From: Massilia eurypsychrophila
GTDB lineage: Bacteria > Pseudomonadota > Gammaproteobacteria > Burkholderiales > Burkholderiaceae_D
Length of the DNA stretch: 37,881 nt
Assembly (NCBI RefSeq): GCF_002760655.1
Contig: NZ_PDOC01000031.1
Span: 1 to 37,881, forward strand
Direction: 5' to 3'
The position numbers and the translations under genes were made by a program. A model generated the notes under the pieces. It saw only the letters and a program-made list of their open reading frames with translations, was not told the DNA's origin and searched no databases. Positions 10,194-18,764 of the stretch are shown here, piece after piece; the first letter of the stretch is position 1, and each line of letters begins with the position of its first letter.

Positions 10194-11909
10194 ATGAAGA
10201 ATCTCCTCGCCCCGATCATCCTGATGGTCGCCGCCGGCGCTGCCGGCGCTGCCGACACCTCCGCCGCCCAACTCGATGCGATGGCCAGGCGCTTCGCGCC
10301 GGTCAACCTGACGGCCGACACGTCGGCGCTGTCGGCCGGCGACAAGGCTGCCATCGTCAAGCTGATCGAGGCGGCGAAGATCATCGACACGCTGCAGCTG
10401 CGCCAGCGCTGGGCGGACAACGAGGCACTGTGGGCGGGGTTGAACAAGGACCAGTCGGCACTGGGCAAGGCGCGCCAACGCTACTTCTGGCTCAACAAGG
10501 GGCCGTGGTCTATCATCGACGGCAACCAGTCGTTCATGCCGGCCGAATACGCCGGCATCAAGATCCCCGCCAAGAAGCCGGACGGCGCCAACTTCTATCC
10601 GGCCGGCGCCAGCAAGGCGGCTCTCGAGGCGTGGATGAACGCACTGCCGGCCAAGGACAAGGAGCAGGCGCAGTGGTTCTTCACCACCATCCGCACCGGC
10701 GCCGACGGCAAGTTCAAGACGGTGAAGTATTCGGACGAATACCGCGCCGACCTCGAGAAGCTGTCGGCCTTGCTCAAGCAAGCGGCGGCGGCGACCGATA
10801 ACGCCTCGCTGAAGAAATTCCTCAACCTGCGCGCCGACGCTTTCCTGTCGAACGACTACCTGGCGTCGGACTTCGCGTGGATGGATCTCGATTCGCCGGT
10901 CGACGTCACGATCGGCCCGTACGAGACCTACAACGATGAGCTGTTCGGCTACAAGGCCGCGTTCGAAGCCTACGTCAACGTGCGCGACCCGAAGGAGACC
11001 AAGAAGCTCGACTTCTTCGGCAAGCACATGCAGGAACTGGAAGACAACCTGCCGCTCGACAAAAAGTACCGCAATCCGAAGGTGGGCGCGCTGGCGCCGA
11101 TGGTGGTGGTCAACCAGGTGTACGGCGCCGGCGACGGCAACATGGGCGTGCAGACGGCCGCCTACAACCTGCCCAACGACGAGCGCATCATCAGCCAGCG
11201 CGGCTCGAAGCGCGTGATGCTCAAGAACGTGCAGGAAGCGAAATTCAAATCGACGCTAACGCCGATCGCAAAGATCGTGCTGCGCCCCGACGCCCAGAAG
11301 GACGTCGACTTCGACAGCTTCTTCACGCATATCCTCGCCCACGAGATTACCCACGGCCTGGGCCCGCACATCACCAACAACGGTGGCAAGCCGTCGACGC
11401 CGCGACAGGACCTGAAGGACACCTATTCGACCATCGAGGAAGCCAAGGCCGACGTCACCGGCTTGTGGGCGCTGACGCACATGATGGCGAAGGGCCAGCT
11501 GAAGGACACGCTGGGGCAGGGCGCACTGGCCGAGCGCAAGCTGTACAACACGTTCCTGGCGTCGGCCTTTCGCACCTTGCATTTCGGGCTGACCGATTCG
11601 CACGCGCGCGGCATGGCGATCCAGGTCAACTACCTGCTCGACGCGGGCGGCTTCATCTCGCATGGCGACGGCACCTTCGCGGTCGACTTCAAGAAGATCG
11701 GCCAGGCGGTGATGGACCTGGACCGCGAGTTCCTCACGATCGAGGCGACGGGCGACTATGCGCGCGCGAAAGCGATGATGACGAAGTACGTGGTGATCCG
11801 TCCGGACGTGCGAAAGGCGCTCGACAAGATGAAGCAGTCGGTGCCGAACGACATTCGTCCCACTTTTACAACAGCCGCCGCGCTGACGACGGCTGCGCCG
11901 GCAAAATAA
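10194..11909 (+). CDS. Secreted zinc peptidase of the dipeptidyl-peptidase III (M49)-like family
   Basis: This 571-residue exported protein probably cleaves peptides in the periplasm or outside the cell. A signal peptide (MKNLLAPIILMVAAGAAGAA) is followed by a long helical domain and then the zinc site HEITH (H383, E384, H387). A second motif, EEAKAD (415-420), matches the EExxAD element of M49. Classical DPP III has a longer HExxGH motif, so this belongs to the HExxH branch often annotated as 'dipeptidyl-peptidase 3 family' or M49. ATG 10194 has AAAGGA a few bases upstream. No clear functional neighbours are present: the efflux operon lies before it and a chemoreceptor after it. Family assignment rests on the two motifs, their 28-residue spacing and the overall sequence style; substrate specificity is unknown. 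Confidence 0.8.
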   Translation: MKNLLAPIILMVAAGAAGAADTSAAQLDAMARRFAPVNLTADTSALSAGDKAAIVKLIEAAKIIDTLQLRQRWADNEALWAGLNKDQSALGKARQRYFWLNKGPWSIIDGNQSFMPAEYAGIKIPAKKPDGANFYPAGASKAALEAWMNALPAKDKEQAQWFFTTIRTGADGKFKTVKYSDEYRADLEKLSALLKQAAAATDNASLKKFLNLRADAFLSNDYLASDFAWMDLDSPVDVTIGPYETYNDELFGYKAAFEAYVNVRDPKETKKLDFFGKHMQELEDNLPLDKKYRNPKVGALAPMVVVNQVYGAGDGNMGVQTAAYNLPNDERIISQRGSKRVMLKNVQEAKFKSTLTPIAKIVLRPDAQKDVDFDSFFTHILAHEITHGLGPHITNNGGKPSTPRQDLKDTYSTIEEAKADVTGLWALTHMMAKGQLKDTLGQGALAERKLYNTFLASAFRTLHFGLTDSHARGMAIQVNYLLDAGGFISHGDGTFAVDFKKIGQAVMDLDREFLTIEATGDYARAKAMMTKYVVIRPDVRKALDKMKQSVPNDIRPTFTTAAALTTAAPAK

Positions 11910-11928
11910 GTTTTCATGCATCGCCGAC

Positions 11929-11963
11929 AAGGGCCGCTGGCGTTTTCGCAGCGGCCCTTTGCA
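11929..11963 (+). terminator. Terminator after the M49-like peptidase gene
   Basis: AAGGGCCGCTG (11929-11939) pairs perfectly with CAGCGGCCCTT (11949-11959) around a 9-base loop, followed by a short TTT-containing tail. It lies 20 bases after the stop codon. Confidence 0.7.
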
Positions 11964-12163
11964 TGGGCGCGTGCAATTGCCTCACGACGCGGGCTACCAA
12001 TCTTTTCATTGTAATAATCTAATGCATATTTGTTCAGGCGCGTTATACAACATGGCTCTTTTCGTTGTGATAGAGTACCAAAAGTTGCTTTCAGGAACAT
12101 CATTCCCGGCATCAGTACATGCGTTCCGCAACCCCGGAGTTCGTCCCTCTACAAGAGCATAGA

Positions 12164-13858
12164 ATGAAAAAATCCAGCATGACAATTGGCCGGCGCCTTG
12201 GCCTCGGCTTCGGCGCGGTCTTCCTGTTGATGATCGCCCTGGTGGCGATGGCGGTCAGCCGCGTCAACAGCATCGACAACAGCCTGAGCCGTATCAACGA
12301 CGTCAACAACGTCAAACAGCGCTACGCCATCAATTTTCGCGGCAGCGTGCACGACCGCGCCATCGCACTGCGCGACGTCGTGCTGGCGGCCGATGCCGGC
12401 GCCGTCGGCGTCCAGGTCGAGCTGATCAAAAAGCTGGCCGACAACTACGCCAAGTCGGCCGCGCCGCTCGACGCGCTGTTTGCCGGCGCCGTGTCGGCCG
12501 ACGAGAAAGCGGCGCTGGCCGGCATCAAGGAAGTCGAACGCAAGACCCAGCCAATGATCGACAAGGTGATTGCGCTGCGGCTGGCCGACAGCACGGCCGA
12601 AGCGAGCGATCTGCTGGCCAAGCAGGCTTCGCCGGCCTTCGTCGAGTGGCTTGCCAGCGTCAACAAACTGATCGACCTCGAAGAAGCGCTGAACAAGACC
12701 GAGGCCGACAGCGCGCGCGCGGTGTCGCAATCGTTCCTGCTGTGGATGCTGGCGCTGTCGGCCGTCGCGCTCGCCGCCGGCACGGTAGCGGCCTGGTTCA
12801 TCAGTCGCGGCTTGCTGCGCCAGCTCGGCGGCCAGCCCGATTACGCCGCCGCCATCGTCGGCAGCATTGCCGCCGGCGACCTGTCGATTCCGATCGACAC
12901 CCGCGCCGGCGACGACTCGAGCCTGCTGTTTGCGATGCAAGGCATGCGCAACAGCCTGGTCGACATCGTCAGCCAGGTGCGCGCCGGCACTGGCACCATC
13001 AATACCGCCTCGAGCGAAATTGCCGCCGGCAACCTCGACTTGTCGGCGCGCACCGAAAGCCAGGCCGGCACGCTCGAAGAGACGGCGTCGTCGATGGAAG
13101 AACTCACCGGCACCGTGCGCCAGAATGCCGACAATGCGCGCCAGGCCAACGTGCTGGCGCTGTCGGCCTCCGAAGTGGCGGTCAAGGGCGGCGCGGTGGT
13201 GGCCCAGGTGGTCGAGACGATGGCAAGCATCAACGAGTCGTCGAAGAAAATTGTCGACATCATCGGCGTGATCGACAGCATTGCATTCCAGACCAATATC
13301 CTCGCGCTGAACGCCGCCGTCGAAGCGGCGCGCGCCGGCGAACAGGGGCGCGGCTTTGCCGTAGTCGCCAGCGAAGTGCGCAACCTGGCACAGCGCTCGG
13401 CCGCCGCGGCGCAGGAAATCAAGACGCTGATCGGCAATTCGGTCGAGCGCGTCGACGTCGGCGCCCGCCTGGTCGACCAGGCCGGCAGCACGATGCAGGA
13501 AATCGTCACCAGCGTGGCGCGCGTGACCGACATCATGGGCGAGATCGCGCTGGCCAGCCAGGAGCAGATCGCCGGCATCGAACAGGTCAACCTGGCGATC
13601 GGCGAAATGGATGAAGTGACCCAGCAAAACGCCGCGCTGGTGGAGCAGGCCGGCGCCGCCGCGACCTCGCTCAACGACGAGGCGGCGGCGCTGGCGCGGG
13701 TGGTCAGCGTGTTCAACCTGGGCGATGCAGCGGCGTCGGCGCCGGTGGCAAAGCCGGGCATGTTGCGCGCCGCCCCGGCATCGCCGCGGTCGAAGGCGCC
13801 GGCCCCGAAGCGGCTCGCGGCGGCCAGGCAGAACAGCGACGAATGGGAAACGTTTTGA
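12164..13858 (+). CDS. Methyl-accepting chemotaxis protein (Tsr/Tar-type)
   Basis: This 564-residue transmembrane chemoreceptor signals through CheW/CheA to the flagellar motor. TM1 (about 12-34) is followed by a periplasmic four-helix-bundle sensor domain, TM2 (about 190-215), a HAMP domain, and the long cytoplasmic coiled coil. The signalling tip [20 protein letters not shown] is canonical. The C-terminus ends in EWETF, close to the NWETF pentapeptide that docks CheR and CheB, so it is probably an abundant, fully adaptable receptor. ATG 12164 has AAGAG 6 bases upstream; the upstream ATG at 12119 would add 15 residues without a ribosome site. No flagellar sigma-28 promoter was recognised in the AT-rich 250 bases before it. 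The ligand is unknown. Confidence 0.95.
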   Translation: MKKSSMTIGRRLGLGFGAVFLLMIALVAMAVSRVNSIDNSLSRINDVNNVKQRYAINFRGSVHDRAIALRDVVLAADAGAVGVQVELIKKLADNYAKSAAPLDALFAGAVSADEKAALAGIKEVERKTQPMIDKVIALRLADSTAEASDLLAKQASPAFVEWLASVNKLIDLEEALNKTEADSARAVSQSFLLWMLALSAVALAAGTVAAWFISRGLLRQLGGQPDYAAAIVGSIAAGDLSIPIDTRAGDDSSLLFAMQGMRNSLVDIVSQVRAGTGTINTASSEIAAGNLDLSARTESQAGTLEETASSMEELTGTVRQNADNARQANVLALSASEVAVKGGAVVAQVVETMASINESSKKIVDIIGVIDSIAFQTNILALNAAVEAARAGEQGRGFAVVASEVRNLAQRSAAAAQEIKTLIGNSVERVDVGARLVDQAGSTMQEIVTSVARVTDIMGEIALASQEQIAGIEQVNLAIGEMDEVTQQNAALVEQAGAAATSLNDEAAALARVVSVFNLGDAAASAPVAKPGMLRAAPASPRSKAPAPKRLAAARQNSDEWETF

Positions 13859-13867
13859 TGGCAGGCG

Positions 13868-13894
13868 AATAACACATGTTCGTTATTGGTTTTT
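13868..13894 (+). terminator. Weak candidate terminator after the chemoreceptor gene
   Basis: AATAAC (13868-13873) and GTTATT (13882-13887) form a 6-base AT-rich stem, followed by GGTTTTT. The position just after the stop fits, but the stem is weak. Confidence 0.3.
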
Positions 13895-13981
13895 CCACAC
13901 AGAAATATATATTGATCTGAAAGGGTAAGGAGCGCTAAAGAAGTGCCGATAGGCATGTATGGTCTTCGCAAGGATACTGAC

Positions 13982-14686
13982 ATGCTCAAGCAACTTCTGA
14001 TCGCCGCGCTCGCCCTCGTCGTCACCGCTGCCCCGGCGCACGCCGGCGCCAGCCTGACCGCCCAGGAAGCCCGGTGGCTCGCCGCCGCCGGACCGGTGCT
14101 GGCATATTCGCAACGCCTCAAACTCCCGATCGACATCATCGTCCAGCCGCAGGCGCGTCCGGGCGACGTGCCGTTCGCGATGGGTTACGACGGCACGCGC
14201 TGCAAGCTGGTGCTGTCGATGCGCGGCAATCCGGGCGCCGAGACGATTCTCGAGACGGTGCCGGAAGAACGCCGCGGCGTGCTGATCGAGGCGATGACGG
14301 CGCACGAAGTGGGCCATTGCTGGCGTTACGTCTACGGCGTGTGGCACGCCTTGCCGGCCGGATTTGTCGACACCGGCGAGCCGCGCGTCGGCAGCGACGC
14401 TTTGCTGGCCGCGGCGAAATCCATGCGCGAAGGCCGCCGCGAGGAGGGCTTCGCCGACCTGGTGGCGCTGGCGTGGATCGCGCGCAATCATCCCGGCAGT
14501 TATGGCGAAGTGCATGGCTGGCTGGAAACGGTGCGCAGCAAGCCGCCGACGCAGGGCAGCGCGCACGATACGCACGCCTGGGTAGCTCTGGCGCGCGAGC
14601 CGGCCGCGTTCGGCCGCGCCGCGACCGTGTTCGACGACGTCGCCGGCTTGTGGACCGAGGGCCTGCTGATTGCCAACAGGCGTTAG
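13982..14686 (+). CDS. Small exported HExxH zinc-metalloprotease-like protein
   Basis: This 234-residue protein has a clear signal peptide (residues 1-21, cleavage likely after APAHA) and a zinc-binding HEVGH at residues 108-112. It also contains REEGFADLVALAW; the EEGFAD element (154-159) could supply the third zinc ligand, as in gluzincins. I do not recognise a named family. The Cys pair C67/C113-like positions (GTRCKLVL, GHCWRY) could form a disulfide after export. ATG 13982 was chosen because AAGGA at 13970-13974 lies 7 bases upstream; the ATG at 13943 would put 13 extra residues before the signal peptide. It sits alone between the chemoreceptor and the BON protein. Peptidase activity is an inference from the motif. 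Confidence 0.75.
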   Translation: MLKQLLIAALALVVTAAPAHAGASLTAQEARWLAAAGPVLAYSQRLKLPIDIIVQPQARPGDVPFAMGYDGTRCKLVLSMRGNPGAETILETVPEERRGVLIEAMTAHEVGHCWRYVYGVWHALPAGFVDTGEPRVGSDALLAAAKSMREGRREEGFADLVALAWIARNHPGSYGEVHGWLETVRSKPPTQGSAHDTHAWVALAREPAAFGRAATVFDDVAGLWTEGLLIANRR

Positions 14687-14811
14687 ATTCTTCGCAAGCA
14701 GTTACGATCTGACAGGGTGGTTTTTTCGACAAGCGTTCGTTGTCGCACAGATAAGCTTCGGGTTACGGCGTTAAATACCGTCACTTACAACAAACACTCG
14801 AGGGATCACCC

Positions 14812-15858
14812 ATGAAAACCACGATTCTCGCCACGTTGCTGGCCACCGCGGTCAGCGCAAGCTTTGCAGCGGCTCCGACCGCCAACCAAGATACTGCGAC
14901 TTATCGCAATGTGACCGCCAAGGCCGCCGCTGACTACAAGGCCGCCGCCGCCCAATGCACCAGCATGACCGGCAGCGCCAAGAGCATCTGCACCGAGGAA
15001 GCGAAAGCGGCCCGCGCCCGCGCCGATGCCGACGCCGTAGCGCAGTACAACAACACCGCCAAGGGGCGCGTCAAGGCGCGCACCATGCTGGCCCACGCCG
15101 ACTATGGACTGGCCAAGGCCAAGTGCGCGGACATGACCGGCGCCGACAAGAGCGCCTGCCTGTCCACCGCCGCTTCGGCGCACACCGCCGCCCTGGCCGA
15201 TGCCAAGGCTGACCGCGCTGTCGCCAGCACCGATGGCGCCAATCCCGTTACCACCACCGCCACGCGCGACGCCAACAAGGCCGCCGCTGTCGACAAGTGC
15301 GCGCAGATCGCCGGCGGCTCGAAAACCGGTTGCCTGATCGACAACAAGACCGGCGAAGTGACCACCCTCGGCGGCGCCGGCACCACCGCCGCTACGACGG
15401 CGCCTGGCACGGTTGCCAACCGCACCGCCAATGCGGTCGACAATGCCGCCGACAAAACGCGCAGTGCCGCAGCCGTTGCCGCCGAAAAGACCCGCAACGC
15501 CGCGTCGACGGCCGTCGAAAAAACCAAGGAAGTGGCAGCGAACGTGGCCGACAAGACCCGTAACGCCGCCGCTGCGGTGGCCAACAAGACCGACCGCGCA
15601 ACCGACAACGTGGCCGACAGCTCTACCGTACGCAAGGGCAGCGCCGTGGTGGCCGACTCGGTCATCACGACCAAGGTCAAGGCCGACATTTTCAAGGAGC
15701 CTGAACTGAAATCGATGGCGATCCACGTCGAGACCGAAAAAGGCGTGGTCATGCTGAGCGGCTTCGTCGATTCGAAAGCCGATGCCGACAAGGCTGTGGC
15801 CCTGGCCAAGAGCGTTGAAGGCGTGTCGAACGTGAAGAGCGCAATCAAGGTCAAGTAA
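14812..15858 (+). CDS. Exported BON-domain protein with three Cys modules and LEA-like 11-mer repeats
   Basis: This 348-residue periplasmic protein is probably linked to envelope or osmotic stress, like OsmY. After a signal peptide (about 1-20) come three similar modules with a C-x10-C pair each (C49/C60, C105/C116, C163/C174; core pattern CxxMTGxxKxxC). Next come six in-phase 11-residue units (15418-15615) of the form [N/D/E]-[K/R]-T-x-x-A-A-x-x-V-A, which resembles the group 3 LEA desiccation-protein repeat and should form an amphipathic helix. A BON domain (about 275-348; SVITTKVKADIF and VVMLSGFVDS) closes the protein. GAGGGAT before the ATG is a good ribosome site. The BON assignment is firm. 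The LEA comparison is my own reading of the periodicity, and the function is inferred. Confidence 0.88.
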   Translation: MKTTILATLLATAVSASFAAAPTANQDTATYRNVTAKAAADYKAAAAQCTSMTGSAKSICTEEAKAARARADADAVAQYNNTAKGRVKARTMLAHADYGLAKAKCADMTGADKSACLSTAASAHTAALADAKADRAVASTDGANPVTTTATRDANKAAAVDKCAQIAGGSKTGCLIDNKTGEVTTLGGAGTTAATTAPGTVANRTANAVDNAADKTRSAAAVAAEKTRNAASTAVEKTKEVAANVADKTRNAAAAVANKTDRATDNVADSSTVRKGSAVVADSVITTKVKADIFKEPELKSMAIHVETEKGVVMLSGFVDSKADADKAVALAKSVEGVSNVKSAIKVK

Positions 15859-15880
15859 TACGAACAGCAGGCAGTAGCAA

Positions 15881-15926
15881 CAGAGCCCGCCGGTGACGCA
15901 AGTTGCCGCGCGGGCTCTGGTCGTTT
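15881..15926 (+). terminator. Terminator after the BON gene
   Basis: CAGAGCCCGC (15881-15890) pairs perfectly with GCGGGCTCTG (15910-15919) around a 19-base loop, followed by GTCGTTTCC. It begins 23 bases after the stop. The T run is short, so efficiency is uncertain. Confidence 0.6.
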
Positions 15927-15986
15927 CCGGCGCTGGCGGTAATCGCCATGCGGCCCACTATCCCACTATTACGGTCCGCCCCAAGG

Positions 15987-15992
15987 TATAAT
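15987..15992 (+). promoter_or_regulatory. Consensus -10 box (TATAAT) directly before the HDOD gene
   Basis: TATAAT at 15987-15992 ends six bases before the GTG at 15999. A normal -10 to start distance puts transcription initiation at or within a base of that GTG. No good -35 box was found at 16-18 bases. Confidence 0.5.
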
Positions 15993-15998
15993 TTTCCG

Positions 15999-16838
15999 GT
16001 GAATAAACTCGAAACCTTTGGACTCATTGCCGCCCAGGCCGAACGTGGGGAAATTATCTTCCCGACCAGCGTGAATGCCGCGCTCCGCCTGCAACTTGCG
16101 CTGGACAATCCCGACTGCCATATCGAAGACGCGATCAAGCTCGTGCTCGGCGAACCGCAGCTGGCCGCCCGTACTGTGGCGCTGGCCAACTCGGCCGCCT
16201 TCAACCGCAATGGCGAGGCGACGGTGACGAACGTGCGCGCGGCGGTGATGCGGATCGGCTACCGCAACCTGCAAATGCTCGTGGCAGGGCTGGTGGTGCG
16301 CCAGTTCGGCAGCCGCATCATCGACCCGGAACTGCGTTTCAAGGCCGAACAGTTGTGGGAGCACACCGCCCACGTGGCCGCGCTGGCGCAGGTGTTCGCC
16401 CGCCGCGTCACCTTCATCAATCCCGATACGGCGCTGTTTGCCGCCATCGTGCACGAAGTGGGTGGCTTCTATCTGCTGTCGCGCGCCGATGAATTTCCCG
16501 GCCTGCTCGACGCCGACCCGGAAAACTGGATCCAGCTGTGCGAGGAAGTGGTCAGCCGCGAGGTGATGCGCAAGCTGTCGATTCCCGATTCGGTCGTCGC
16601 GGCCATCCAGAGCCTGCGAAGCGGCCTGCTGGGAATGCCGCCAAGTACCTTGCTCGACACGCTGCTGCTGGCCAACCAGTTCGCCCCGGTGCAGTCGCCA
16701 CTGGCGGCGCCAGCCGATCCGCAACGCATTTCCGAAGATTCCGCCCTCGACTTCGTGTTAAACCAGCAAACGCTGGAAAACATCCAGAAAGAGTCGGCCG
16801 AGGAATATCGCTTGATGAGCGCTGCCTTGCTGGTCTGA
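15999..16838 (+). CDS. HDOD-domain signalling protein
   Basis: This 279-residue protein is a stand-alone HDOD domain, related to HD phosphohydrolases but lacking their metal-binding histidine set. The visible core is FPTSVNAALRLQLALDNP, VLGEPQLAARTVALANSAAF, VRAAVMRIGYRNLQML and IVHEVGGFYLL. Proteins of this family act in c-di-GMP-linked and stress regulation, usually as binding or scaffolding modules. GTG 15999 (N-terminus VNKLETFG) was chosen because a consensus -10 box lies just upstream. A longer start at ATG 15948 would add 17 residues and would need transcription from further upstream. It sits alone, with the BON terminator before it and about 250 AT-rich bases after it. The family is clear, the partner is unknown, and the start is uncertain. 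Confidence 0.85.
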   Translation: MNKLETFGLIAAQAERGEIIFPTSVNAALRLQLALDNPDCHIEDAIKLVLGEPQLAARTVALANSAAFNRNGEATVTNVRAAVMRIGYRNLQMLVAGLVVRQFGSRIIDPELRFKAEQLWEHTAHVAALAQVFARRVTFINPDTALFAAIVHEVGGFYLLSRADEFPGLLDADPENWIQLCEEVVSREVMRKLSIPDSVVAAIQSLRSGLLGMPPSTLLDTLLLANQFAPVQSPLAAPADPQRISEDSALDFVLNQQTLENIQKESAEEYRLMSAALLV

Positions 16839-17091
16839 TCCTGCCGGTCGCGCACTGCCGGCCATCCTTCCTCCTTCGTTCCACTGCCCGATACCGACGG
16901 TTCGCTTCATCGGCGTGCGTGTGTGCAAACTTACTATTTATTGCAATTAATTTTCCGTTCTGAATCGGACGGTGCCTCCTTGCATGTTAAGTTCTGCTAT
17001 CGCAACAGTTTCTATCGTGCAGCGGTCTCAGCGGACAGCATGCTAGCATTGGTGAAGATATAAAAATATCAATCTTTCAAGAGGTGGCATC

Positions 17092-18672
17092 ATGAACAAA
17101 ACACGGCTCGGAACAGTCTCTCTGCGCTCCTTCGCCGCTGTCGGCCTGGCGCTGACAGTACTCAGTGGCTGCGGTGGTGGTGGCGGCGGCGGCGCCAGCG
17201 TGGGTGGCGCGGTGCCTGGCGCGCCGGCGCCGGTGACCGCAGCGCCGACCGCCGTGCTGCTGGACCCGGTTTCCCTCGAAACCTATGCCGGCCTCGACGC
17301 GCGGATCCGCGCCCAGTTCAGCATCGATGTCGACCCTGCCACGGTCAACCAGAGCACCGTTGTGCTGCTGCAAGGTACCGTCAACGTACCGGCGACGGTG
17401 GTGTTGAACGGTCGCGACGTCGACATCAAGCCACTGGCGCCGCTCGATATGACGCGGCCGTATACAGTGCTGCTGACCACCGGCATCCGCAGCCATGGGG
17501 GCGTCGCAATGGCGCAGGAAGCGCGCTGGAACTTCCTGTCGATTCCGCCGGCAGCCGACGTTACGACGGCGGACCTGTTTGCCACTACCGCGCCGCTGGC
17601 GGTCACGGTTGGTGACGTCAACGGCGATGGCCGCGCCGACGTCGTTTCCGTACGCTCGGGAGGCGCGGTGACCGATACGTTGACGGTGTATGTGCAGGGT
17701 GCGGACGGCGGGCTGACGCAGCCCGTTGGCTACAAGATGAGTTCGCCAAACTGCATCCCGACCGCGGTCAAACTGGGCGACTTTAACAAGGACGGCAAGA
17801 ACGACGTGGTCGTTTCCACGTTGGGCGACCGCCCCGACGCCGTGTGCGGCATGCAGGTGTTCGTCCAAAACGCGACGGGGCAGCTGACCGCGCCGCAATT
17901 GCTGCCGACCGGCGACGCCTACCGCGTCAAGCTGGTTGACATCAATCGCGATGGGTTGCTCGACATGGTCGGCGCCGGCTTCAACACCGCCTCTGTCAGC
18001 GTGTTCCTGCAACGCTCGGCCGGCGTCTTTGCACCGGCGGCATCGTATCCGGTCGACACCGGCACCGACGACATGGCGCTTGGCGACGTCAATAACGACG
18101 GCCGGGTCGACATCGTCCAGATGCGCGGACAGAACCGTGGCACGCCGCAGTTTTCAGTGCTGGCGCAAAAGGCCGATGCCACCTTCGCGGCGGCGAAATA
18201 CTATGACCTGCCTCCACCGTTCGTCACAACCGGCGTGCTCGGCAACCTGGCCGTGGGCGACATCAACGAGGACGGCCTGGCCGATGTGGTCGTCAGCGTT
18301 ACCGCCAACAAGCCGCTCGCACGGATGATCACGTTCTATCAGGATGCCCAGGGTGAATTGAAGGCGGGCGTTCCTCTCGCTTCGCCAGAACTTCCTGGCC
18401 CGACGCAGATCAGCGACCTCAACGCTGACGGCAGAAACGACATCGTCGTGGTGAATCGCGAATTGAACACCGTCACGGTGTACTACGGGCAACCTCGTAA
18501 AGAGGCGCTGGTAGGTTGGTTGTACAAGGTCCCGTTCACTGCCGACCACCCGGACGCGCTCGCCGTTGGTGACATCGATGGCGATGGCGACAGCGATATC
18601 GTCATGGCGACCAGCCGGGGCCTGATATTCATGAAGATGAACCTCAAGGCGCCTGTGGCGGCGCCGAAATAG
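17092..18672 (+). CDS. Lipoprotein with Ig-like domain and seven-motif FG-GAP/VCBS propeller
   Basis: This 526-residue surface or periplasmic lipoprotein has a signal peptide ending in LSGC, followed by a Gly-rich spacer (seven glycines in a row), which often precedes an outer-membrane anchored domain. Residues about 45-150 resemble a bacterial Ig-like (Big_5/SbsA) domain, including FSIDVDPATVNQSTVVL and LAPLDMTRPYTVLL. Seven calcium-loop motifs of the DxNxDGxxD type follow (DVNGDGRAD, DFNKDGKND, DINRDGLLD, DVNNDGRVD, DINEDGLAD, DLNADGRND, DIDGDGDSD), consistent with a complete seven-bladed integrin-alpha-like propeller. AAGAGG before the ATG supports the start. It is monocistronic, with a strong terminator after it. 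A role in adhesion or polymer binding is only a guess. Confidence 0.88.
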   Translation: MNKTRLGTVSLRSFAAVGLALTVLSGCGGGGGGGASVGGAVPGAPAPVTAAPTAVLLDPVSLETYAGLDARIRAQFSIDVDPATVNQSTVVLLQGTVNVPATVVLNGRDVDIKPLAPLDMTRPYTVLLTTGIRSHGGVAMAQEARWNFLSIPPAADVTTADLFATTAPLAVTVGDVNGDGRADVVSVRSGGAVTDTLTVYVQGADGGLTQPVGYKMSSPNCIPTAVKLGDFNKDGKNDVVVSTLGDRPDAVCGMQVFVQNATGQLTAPQLLPTGDAYRVKLVDINRDGLLDMVGAGFNTASVSVFLQRSAGVFAPAASYPVDTGTDDMALGDVNNDGRVDIVQMRGQNRGTPQFSVLAQKADATFAAAKYYDLPPPFVTTGVLGNLAVGDINEDGLADVVVSVTANKPLARMITFYQDAQGELKAGVPLASPELPGPTQISDLNADGRNDIVVVNRELNTVTVYYGQPRKEALVGWLYKVPFTADHPDALAVGDIDGDGDSDIVMATSRGLIFMKMNLKAPVAAPK

Positions 18673-18717
18673 CGCTTCACTGCGCAGGCCCCGGCAGCCA
18701 TTGAGCCGCCAGATGGC

Positions 18718-18757
18718 AAAAAGCCCGCGAATAATCTTCGCGGGCTTTTGCTTTTTT
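18718..18757. terminator. Bidirectional terminator between convergent genes
   Basis: AAAGCCCGCGAA (18720-18731) pairs with TTCGCGGGCTTT (18737-18748) around TAATC, with an A run on the left and TTTTGCTTTTTT on the right. It can end both the plus-strand FG-GAP gene and the minus-strand permease gene. Confidence 0.92.
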
Positions 18758-18764
18758 CAGCGCG

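Noticed and set aside
8748-11027. A 759-codon open frame on the minus strand across the efflux channel and M49 genes
   Set aside because: Arg/Val/Leu-rich translation without domains, antisense to two well-recognised genes; explained by strong third-position GC bias.
12149-13627. 492-codon frame antisense to the chemoreceptor
   Set aside because: No domain, His/Asp/Gly-rich shadow of the receptor reading frame.
14727-14745. CGACAA / TTGTCG inverted repeat before the BON gene as an operator
   Set aside because: Six-base arms with a 7-base spacer, no promoter boxes placed convincingly beside it; could be random.
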